Shown here one piece after another: positions 1 through 4,840 of a stretch of DNA of 7,299 bases (positions are counted from its first letter, which is position 1; each line of letters starts with the position of its first letter). A program made the translations under genes and the position numbers. The stretch is taken from NCBI GenBank assembly GCA_947311125.1, contig CAMZKI010000075.1, positions 1 through 7,299 on the forward strand, given 5' to 3'. Source of the stretch: an uncultured Chlorobiota bacterium (GTDB lineage Bacteria; Bacteroidota; Bacteroidia; Bacteroidales; JAADGE01). The notes under the pieces are model-generated. The model saw nothing but the letters and a program-made list of their open reading frames with translations, ran no database searches and was not told where the DNA came from.

Positions 1-106
1 AAAATTCTTCATACAGTTCGGGATCTTTTATCAGTATTTTTTCTACGGAATTTACGTTGAATTCATATATTTCGCCTGTTTCAAAATCCAAAATATATTG
101 TATCAT
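1..106 (-). CDS. Small hypothetical protein, N-terminal part, running off the window edge
   Basis: An ATG at 106-104 on the minus strand opens a frame of 35 codons that is still open at the window edge. It begins MIQYILDFETGEIYEF and ends in DPELYEEF. From DFETGE onward it repeats the residues encoded by the plus-strand copy at 57-290. This copy has a sensible ATG start, whereas the plus copy has none near the homologous region. I infer that the natural gene has this N-terminus followed by the C-terminal part seen on the plus strand, giving about 65 residues. No signal peptide or membrane segment is visible. I do not recognise the function. If the fold-back is an artefact, this is not a second gene but the true 5' end of the neighbouring one in the wrong orientation. 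Confidence 0.4.
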   Translation of the reverse strand, partial: MIQYILDFETGEIYEFNVNSVEKILIKDPELYEEF

Positions 107-198
107 AACGGTTTTTGAAACAGGCGAGATATATGAATTCAACGTAAATTCCGTAGAAAAAATACTGATAAAAGATCCCGAACTGTATGAAGAATTTT
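1..198. repeat. Long near-perfect inverted repeat (fold-back) at the window edge
   Basis: Bases 1-86 are the reverse complement of 113-198, with a single mismatch (T71 opposite G128), and the loop is 87-112 (26 nt). The arms are coding sequence: each holds the same stretch of a small protein, read on the minus strand in the left arm and on the plus strand in the right arm. The one mismatch is synonymous (GAA against GAG, both Glu). The left arm reaches the window edge, so its true length is unknown. A palindrome this long and this exact at a contig end is most simply a chimeric read or assembly fold-back. A recent inverted duplication of the gene's 5' half is the alternative. The repeat itself is certain; its biological reality is not. 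Confidence 0.97.
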
Positions 199-290
199 CA
201 AAATTAAGTAACCGTAAAAAAAAGAAACTCAAATTTGTTTATATAAGAAAATACAATCAAAAACACCCTGTTTATTTTCCGAAAAATTAA
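57..290 (+). CDS. Small basic hypothetical protein, 5' end disrupted by the inverted repeat
   Basis: The frame ending at TAA 288-290 encodes a small charged protein. It has an acidic stretch (EKILIKDPELYEEF), then a Lys/Arg cluster (NRKKKKLK), and ends in YIRKYNQKHPVYFPKN. The only start is a TTG at 57, inside the left arm of the inverted repeat, which would add about 19 residues of reverse-complement sequence. That start is probably meaningless. Supported coding sequence begins at about 114, where homology with the minus-strand copy starts. The natural N-terminus is probably the one at 106-104 on the minus strand. The compact charged sequence resembles short conserved hypotheticals of Bacteroidetes, but that is only an impression from memory. 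No terminator follows, and the next gene starts 49 bp downstream on the same strand, so the two may be co-transcribed. Function unknown. Confidence 0.6.
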   Translation: MNSYISPVSKSKIYCIITVFETGEIYEFNVNSVEKILIKDPELYEEFSKLSNRKKKKLKFVYIRKYNQKHPVYFPKN

Positions 291-339
291 TACTACACCT
301 AAATAAAAACCGTTAATAATTTAAACTAAAAATAATAAA

Positions 340-1194
340 ATGAAGAAAATAACACTATTCATGACGATTCTTATTACCGGATACAGTGCCGCAACAGCAC
401 AACAACTGCTTCCGACCGAAAAACAGGTAAACAAATTCTTAAACTCCAGAACATACTTTGTTTACGACAATAATATTTTCGGAATGTATAACAATGCCAT
501 AGAAGAAGCGGCAAACAAACATTGGAAAATTACCGATTATGATTTTATAAACAAAGACGAGTTTAAAAAGAAAATAAAAGTTCCTACGGCATCTATGGTA
601 GTTCAAACCGAATCTCATTTTGAAGGACAGAAAGAACTCGGGGTCTTTACTTCTTTAAGTTTAATACTCGGAAAACCCGGCGGCAACATAAACACCGTTC
701 CGGATATAATAACAATACCTATGGCATACAGTGATGTTGATTACGACAACTGGCATTATAAAATAGGATTAGCTCTGTTATTTATGCAAAACCACGTTCA
801 ATGGCTCAAAAACAACCCGCATATTGAAGACAAAGTTTTGATAAACCACTATAAAAACAGCCGTAAAAGCACAAAACACAAAACACTGTGGCTGCTGAAA
901 AACGAACTTACCGAAGACATAAATACAATTGATAAAATACAACAAGTTTATAACGGCGACGTAAAATTTGTAAGTAAAGAAGAAATAAAAAATGCTGTTG
1001 ATTCAAAAAATCCTGACGTTTTGATTTTACACCTTGTAGCCCCTTCTCGAAATATAAAAGGAACAATAGTTACAAAAATGATTTTAGATGCTGCAAATGC
1101 TGAAATATATTACTTTGATTACCACAGAGTTAAAGGAAAGAAAAAACCGAACAGGTTTTTAAAATCCGACTTTGAAGCCCTTAATAAGTTCTGA
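340..1194 (+). CDS. Secreted hypothetical protein (Bacteroidales-type, unknown function)
   Basis: This is a 284-residue protein with a clear signal peptide: MKK, a hydrophobic core to about residue 16, and a likely signal peptidase I site after ATA at 18-20, leaving QQLLP at the mature N-terminus. I therefore expect a periplasmic or outer-membrane-associated protein, with no further membrane segment. Visible blocks are TYFVYDNNIFGMYN (38-51), NKHWKITDYDFI (59-70), a region around 96-130 containing GKPGG and the hydrophobic IITIPMAYS, and a C-terminal half with TLWLLKNEL (182-190), DVKFVSKEEI (207-216) and DAANAEIYYFDYH (250-262). The layout resembles a family of exported hypotheticals I associate with Bacteroidales, but I can give no family name or activity. 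I see no catalytic motif. The ATG at 340 follows an A/T-rich leader without a Shine-Dalgarno site. A strong terminator at 1210-1243 closes the gene. Confidence 0.9.
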   Translation: MKKITLFMTILITGYSAATAQQLLPTEKQVNKFLNSRTYFVYDNNIFGMYNNAIEEAANKHWKITDYDFINKDEFKKKIKVPTASMVVQTESHFEGQKELGVFTSLSLILGKPGGNINTVPDIITIPMAYSDVDYDNWHYKIGLALLFMQNHVQWLKNNPHIEDKVLINHYKNSRKSTKHKTLWLLKNELTEDINTIDKIQQVYNGDVKFVSKEEIKNAVDSKNPDVLILHLVAPSRNIKGTIVTKMILDAANAEIYYFDYHRVKGKKKPNRFLKSDFEALNKF

Positions 1195-1209
1195 AAAATA
1201 ACAAACTTT

Positions 1210-1243
1210 AAAATACCGGAATACAAGCCGGTATTTTTCTTTT
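1210..1243 (+). terminator. Intrinsic terminator after the secreted hypothetical gene
   Basis: A perfect 10-bp stem, AAAATACCGG (1210-1219) with CCGGTATTTT (1228-1237), encloses an 8-nt loop. It is followed by a T-rich tract to 1243 interrupted only by one C. It begins 16 bp after the stop codon at 1194 and ends 11 bp before the next ATG at 1255. It separates the upstream gene from the ankyrin-exonuclease-pgi unit, so that unit needs a promoter within or very near this hairpin, or depends on read-through. Confidence 0.9.
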
Positions 1244-1254
1244 AAATCTGAAAA

Positions 1255-2169
1255 ATGAACTCAAAAATAAATTTAACTCTGCTGTTTATTTTTTTATCCG
1301 TAATATCATATTCTCAAAAACCTGAAAAACTCTTAAACGCAGCATATAAAAACGATGAAAAAAAAGTTTACTATCTTTTAAAAGGCGGAGCAAACGTTAA
1401 CGCACAAGACTACAACGGAGTTACGCCGCTTATGTATGCAGTTGATAACAATAATGTTTACCTGTGCAAATTAATGATAAATTTCGGTGCCGATGTTAAC
1501 AAAGTTCCGGATAACAAGATAACAGCTTTACATTCGGCAGTATCAAACAATAATCCGGAAATTACCGAGCTGTTGCTCAAAAATAATGCAAAAACCAACT
1601 TAACCGATAAAAACGAAAACACACCGCTTATGCTTGCCGCAGCATACGGATACCCTCTTACCGCAGCATACCTCTGCGAATACGGAGCAAATACATCTTA
1701 TAAAAATTATTTCGGGACAGATGCCGCAATGATAGCTGCCTGGTATAACGATACAGAAATTCTTCAAGTGCTTTGGGATTATTATGCCGATTTAGAATCT
1801 GCTGACAATCAAGATTTTACACCTCTTATAATTTCCGCACAACAAGGCAACTTATCAGCCGTAAAATTTTTAACCGAAAAAAATGTCAATACCGAAGCCG
1901 TAACTTTTGAAAATTTAAACGCTTTCGATTACGCATTATTAAATTCAAATACAGATGCGGCAAAATACCTTTTAAGCATAAACCCCAAACTTAATCATAA
2001 AATAAACGACAAAATAAGTTCCGAAGACATAGCATTATTTAATAATATATTTTCAGAAATTTTTCCGGATAAAAAAATTGACAGCAATGAATTAAACAAT
2101 AAAAAAAGCAAGCTGAAAAAGAAATATTTTAATTTTGCGAAAAAAAACATCCCTTTAGAGATATTTTAG
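1255..2169 (+). CDS. Exported ankyrin-repeat protein
   Basis: The 304-residue protein starts with a signal peptide (hydrophobic LTLLFIFLSVIS at 7-18, likely cleavage around SYSQ at 18-21), so it should act outside the cytoplasm, probably in the periplasm. Residues about 24-250 form roughly seven ankyrin repeats, with helix starts such as LLNAAYKNDEKKVYYLLKGG (26-45), TPLMYAVDNNN (57-67), TALHSAVSNNN (90-100), TPLMLAAAYG (123-132), DAAMIAAWYN (156-165) and TPLIISAQQGN (189-199). The turns GANVN (45-49), GADVN (78-82) and GANTS (144-148) fit the family. The last repeat (about 220-250) is degenerate. A Lys/Asn-rich tail (251-304) contains KKSKLKKK. Ankyrin stacks bind proteins and have no enzymatic motif, so the partner is unknown. 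Only 20 bp separate this stop from the exonuclease start, with no hairpin, so co-transcription is likely. Confidence 0.95.
   Translation: MNSKINLTLLFIFLSVISYSQKPEKLLNAAYKNDEKKVYYLLKGGANVNAQDYNGVTPLMYAVDNNNVYLCKLMINFGADVNKVPDNKITALHSAVSNNNPEITELLLKNNAKTNLTDKNENTPLMLAAAYGYPLTAAYLCEYGANTSYKNYFGTDAAMIAAWYNDTEILQVLWDYYADLESADNQDFTPLIISAQQGNLSAVKFLTEKNVNTEAVTFENLNAFDYALLNSNTDAAKYLLSINPKLNHKINDKISSEDIALFNNIFSEIFPDKKIDSNELNNKKSKLKKKYFNFAKKNIPLEIF
2130..2137 (+). promoter_or_regulatory. Possible Bacteroidetes -7 box upstream of the exonuclease gene
   Basis: TAATTTTG matches the TAnnTTTG -7 consensus of Bacteroidetes primary-sigma promoters. It lies inside the 3' end of the ankyrin gene, about 50 bp before the exonuclease ATG, a plausible distance for an internal promoter. 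I see no TTTG -33 element at the expected distance upstream. In DNA this AT-rich several such matches are expected by chance, so this is weak support only. Confidence 0.2.
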
Positions 2170-2189
2170 ATTTCAGGAAGACTATTTTT

Positions 2190-2801
2190 ATGATAAAATT
2201 ATACGAAAAAATACCCAAAGAAATTTTAAATAACTTACCGATAAAAAATTTTGAAGGCGATATTTTCTTTATAGACAACATTGCCGCTGTCGAAAAAACA
2301 ATACCCGAATTAAAAAAATCCGAAATTTTGGGATTTGATACAGAAACACGCCCCGCTTTCAAAAAAGGAATCGTATACAAAGTATCATTACTGCAATTGG
2401 CAACAGCCGATAAAGCATTCTTATTTAAAATTAAAAAAACAGGGCTGCCCGACAAGCTCATACAAATACTTTCGGATAAAAACATAATAAAAGCCGGAGT
2501 CGCAATTCACGACGATATTAAAGCATTACGTAGAATCAGAAACTTTACTCCCGAAGGATTTACAGAACTTCAAACTTTTTCGGATAATTTCGGAATAAAA
2601 GATAACGGACTGAAAAAACTCGCGGGAAACATACTCGGTTTCAGAATATCTAAAAGTGCAAGACTCACTGACTGGTCAAAAGATAATTATACCGAAGCAC
2701 AATTAAAATATGCCGCTACCGATGCCTGGACATCATATAAAATTTATAAAAAACTAACAGAACTTAACGGAAATTATAAAATTATTGAAAATGAAACTTG
2801 A
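2190..2801 (+). CDS. DEDDy 3'-5' exonuclease (RNase D / WRN-exonuclease family)
   Basis: The 203-residue protein is a single DnaQ-like exonuclease domain that should remove nucleotides from 3' ends using two metal ions. All DEDDy motifs are visible: Exo I FDTET with Asp50 and Glu52, Exo II GVAIHDDIKAL with the acidic residue at Asp108 or Asp109, and Exo III YAATD with Tyr174 and Asp178. The spacing and sequence context (LQLATADKAFLF at 68-79, LTDWSKDNYTEAQLKYAATDAW at 159-180) fit RNase D and the WRN exonuclease domain rather than the DEDDh proofreading type. No HRDC domain follows, so it is shorter than classical RNase D. There is no signal peptide, so it is cytoplasmic. The substrate (RNA or DNA) cannot be read from the sequence. 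AGGAAG (2175-2180) lies 9 nt before the ATG and may act as a ribosome binding site. The 3' end overlaps pgi by 11 bp. Confidence 0.93.
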   Translation: MIKLYEKIPKEILNNLPIKNFEGDIFFIDNIAAVEKTIPELKKSEILGFDTETRPAFKKGIVYKVSLLQLATADKAFLFKIKKTGLPDKLIQILSDKNIIKAGVAIHDDIKALRRIRNFTPEGFTELQTFSDNFGIKDNGLKKLAGNILGFRISKSARLTDWSKDNYTEAQLKYAATDAWTSYKIYKKLTELNGNYKIIENET

Positions 2802-4077
2802 CATAACAAATACCGAAACTTTTACGGAAAAAAAAGAGCTAAGCAATTTTAAAGAAAAAGCCCGAAAAGCAAATAAATCTTTACACACAAAAGACGGAAA
2901 AGGCAGCGATTATCTCGGTTGGGTAAATTTGCCTTACGAAATAACCGATAATTTAATAAAAGACATTAACACAAAAGCCGAAGAACTGCAAAGCAAAATT
3001 GAAATTATGCTTACAATAGGTATCGGAGGTTCTTATCTCGGAGCAAAAGCCGTTATTGAAGCTCTTTCCGATAATTTTTCAGAATATAAGACAAACAAAT
3101 ATCCGAAAATGTTGTTTGCCGGCAATAATTTAAGTGAAGATTACATTGCGGAACTTATTCAGCTTCTTAATGATAAATCTTATGCCGTAACGGTTATTTC
3201 AAAATCCGGAACAACTACCGAACCGGCAACGGCATTCAGAATCTTTAAAAAACATTTAGAAAAAAAATACGGTAAAAAAGAAGCCGTAAACAGAATTATT
3301 GCAATAACGGACAAAGAAAAAGGAGCTTTAAAACAACTTGCCGACGGCGAAGGTTACAAAACATACGTAATACCTGACGATGTAGGCGGAAGATTTTCCG
3401 TTTTAACTCCGGTAGGATTATTTCCGGTTGCGGTTGCAGGTTTTGACATCAAAAAACTAATTGAGGGAGCTAAAAATATTGCAGAACAGACAAAAAAAGA
3501 AAACAACAATGCCGAAGCATACGCTGCAATACGCAATATACTGTATACCAATGGTTTCACTAATGAAATATTGGTCAATTACAACCCTAAACTAACTTTT
3601 TTTGCCGAATGGTGGAAACAGCTTTACGGCGAAAGCGAAGGCAAAGAAGGTAAAGGAATATTTCCTGCAAGCGTAAGTTTTACAACCGATTTACATTCTC
3701 TCGGACAATATATTCAAGACGGTAAACGAAACCTCTTTGAAACTGTTATTTCTGTTGAAAAAACAAAATACAATGTTGTTCTTGAAAAAGACGAACAAAA
3801 TCTTGATAAATTAAATTACCTTGCAGGTAAAAATATAGAATACATAAATAAAAGTGCCGAACAAGGCACTCTTAAAGCACATCTCGACGGCGGAGTTCCT
3901 AATATCAGAATATCAATTCCGGAAATTAACGAATTTTATATCGGCGAACTAATTTATTTTTTCGAAAAAGCCTGCGGTATAAGCGGTTACATACTGGGGG
4001 TTAATCCTTTTGACCAGCCGGGAGTTGAAGCATATAAACGAAATATGTTCCGAATTTTGGGAAAACCGGGATATTAA
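2791..4077 (+). CDS. pgi: Glucose-6-phosphate isomerase
   Basis: This cytoplasmic enzyme interconverts glucose 6-phosphate and fructose 6-phosphate in glycolysis and gluconeogenesis. With the ATG at 2791 it has 428 residues, close to the short bacterial PGI form (about 430-450) and far from the ~550-residue type. Visible motifs are GIGGSYLG (77-84) and SKSGTTTEP (137-145) for sugar-phosphate binding, PGI signature 1 DVGGRFSVLTPVGL (197-210), the loop GESEGKEGKG (280-289) that supplies the catalytic Glu, the conserved His in DLHSLGQYIQDG (His302), and signature 2 ending in NPFDQPGVEAYKR with the active-site Lys416. All key residues are present. I chose ATG 2791 over an in-frame TTG at 2785 because it gives the usual family N-terminus (MKLDI). 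It overlaps the end of the exonuclease gene by 11 bp, which suggests translational coupling. Confidence 0.98.
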   Translation: MKLDITNTETFTEKKELSNFKEKARKANKSLHTKDGKGSDYLGWVNLPYEITDNLIKDINTKAEELQSKIEIMLTIGIGGSYLGAKAVIEALSDNFSEYKTNKYPKMLFAGNNLSEDYIAELIQLLNDKSYAVTVISKSGTTTEPATAFRIFKKHLEKKYGKKEAVNRIIAITDKEKGALKQLADGEGYKTYVIPDDVGGRFSVLTPVGLFPVAVAGFDIKKLIEGAKNIAEQTKKENNNAEAYAAIRNILYTNGFTNEILVNYNPKLTFFAEWWKQLYGESEGKEGKGIFPASVSFTTDLHSLGQYIQDGKRNLFETVISVEKTKYNVVLEKDEQNLDKLNYLAGKNIEYINKSAEQGTLKAHLDGGVPNIRISIPEINEFYIGELIYFFEKACGISGYILGVNPFDQPGVEAYKRNMFRILGKPGY

Positions 4078-4095
4078 AACAAGATTGAAACTAAA

Positions 4096-4144
4096 AAAGC
4101 AGGAATGAGCAGTTTTATAAAATAACTCTGTTTATTCCTGTTTT
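4096..4144 (-). terminator. Hairpin between convergent pgi and deoxynucleoside kinase genes
   Basis: AAAAGCAGGAAT-type sequence at 4096-4106 pairs with 4134-4144 to give an 11-bp stem with one G-T wobble and a 27-nt loop. On the minus strand the stem is followed by an uninterrupted run of six T (4098-4093), as expected for termination of the kinase transcript. On the plus strand only four T follow the CCTG, so termination of pgi would be weaker. The right arm lies inside the last codons of the kinase gene, and the kinase stop codon sits in the loop. The long loop makes this less certain than the other two terminators here. Confidence 0.5.
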
Positions 4145-4753
4145 ATATTCAACTCCGAAAATAACTTCTTTTATTTTTTTGTAATCGTTATGGTTTTTAA
4201 CAAAATCCGTTTTATTCGTATCTATAATTAAAAATTTGTGGTTATCGCTGTGTTGTTTCATATATTCAAAATATCCGTTTTGGATACTCTCAAGATATTC
4301 CGCTTTAATATTTTTCTCATACGAACGCCCTCTTAACTTTATGTTTTTAAGTAAGTTATAAACATCAAGATGTAAATACACATACAAATCAGGCTTAGGT
4401 AAAGATGTATATATAATATCAAAAATTCTGCGATACAGGTTATATTCATCACCTGACAAAGTATTTTTTGCAAATATCAAAGACTTTGTAAAATAATAAT
4501 CCGCAACAATAAACGATTTAAACAAGTCTCTGTCTCGTATTTGTTTATTTAGCTGATGAAAACGATCTGCAAGAAATGACAATTCCAAAGGGAAAGAGTA
4601 TTTTTCCGGATTTTCATAAAATTTAGGCAAAAACGGGTTTTCGGCAAATTCTTCGGGTATTAGTTTAGCATTATAATCTTCCGCAATCATTTTGGCAAGC
4701 GTTGTTTTGCCTGCTCCTATATTTCCTTCTATTACTATAAAGTTATTATTCAT
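4115..4753 (-). CDS. Deoxynucleoside kinase (dNK/dGK/dCK family)
   Basis: The 212-residue protein phosphorylates deoxynucleosides at the 5' position, the first step of deoxynucleotide salvage in the cytoplasm. The P-loop is GNIGAGKTT (10-18). It is followed by PEEFAENPFLPKFYENPEKY (33-52), the block FLADRFHQL (60-68), and VADYYFTKSLIFAK (83-96), whose Asp85 sits where the family has its substrate-binding acidic-Arg motif. The LID segment is LRGRSYE (140-146), the Arg-rich loop that closes on the phosphates. Length matches bacterial deoxyadenosine/deoxyguanosine kinases (roughly 205-220). The base specificity cannot be decided by eye. The N-terminus MNNNFIVIEGNIGAGKTT fits the family start, so ATG 4753 is confident. 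The gene lies 87 bp downstream of the oligopeptidase stop, behind that gene's terminator, and converges on pgi. Confidence 0.93.
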   Translation of the reverse strand: MNNNFIVIEGNIGAGKTTLAKMIAEDYNAKLIPEEFAENPFLPKFYENPEKYSFPLELSFLADRFHQLNKQIRDRDLFKSFIVADYYFTKSLIFAKNTLSGDEYNLYRRIFDIIYTSLPKPDLYVYLHLDVYNLLKNIKLRGRSYEKNIKAEYLESIQNGYFEYMKQHSDNHKFLIIDTNKTDFVKNHNDYKKIKEVIFGVEYKTGINRVIL

Positions 4754-4766
4754 TAAAAATAAATAT

Positions 4767-4802
4767 AAAAAAGACCCGACAAATTTACAAATTATCGGGT
4801 CT
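4767..4802 (-). terminator. Intrinsic terminator of the prolyl oligopeptidase gene
   Basis: Read on the minus strand, AGACCCGA (4802-4795) pairs perfectly with TCGGGTCT (4779-4772) as an 8-bp, GC-rich stem around a 15-nt loop, followed by a run of T at 4772-4767. It starts 38 bp after the stop codon of the oligopeptidase gene. On the plus strand the hairpin is followed by GAAAAGG rather than T, so it is one-directional. The T-run ends only 13 bp before the kinase ATG. Confidence 0.87.
4780..4787 (-). promoter_or_regulatory. Candidate kinase promoter -7 box inside the terminator loop
   Basis: On the minus strand TAAATTTG (4787-4780) is an exact match to the Bacteroidetes -7 consensus TAnnTTTG. 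It occupies part of the loop of the upstream gene's terminator. A start site about 7 nt downstream would fall near 4773 and give a kinase leader of about 20 nt. A convincing TTTG -33 element is not visible at the expected distance. Support comes from the position: a terminator separates the kinase from the upstream gene, so it needs its own promoter in this short interval. Confidence 0.35.
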
Positions 4803-4840
4803 GAAAAGGACTATTTTTCAATCAACTTATTAACATTTAT

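Noticed and set aside
1..198. Invertible DNA switch (phase variation)
   Set aside because: The repeats are coding sequence with only 26 nt between them. There is no promoter to flip, and no recombinase gene is in view.
2129..2485. Open frame of 118 codons on the minus strand
   Set aside because: It lies antisense across the well-supported ankyrin 3' end and the exonuclease gene, encodes no recognisable motif, and reflects the codon bias of the real genes.
3354..3578. Open frame on the minus strand inside pgi
   Set aside because: It is antisense to the PGI signature region and has no independent start context or family resemblance.
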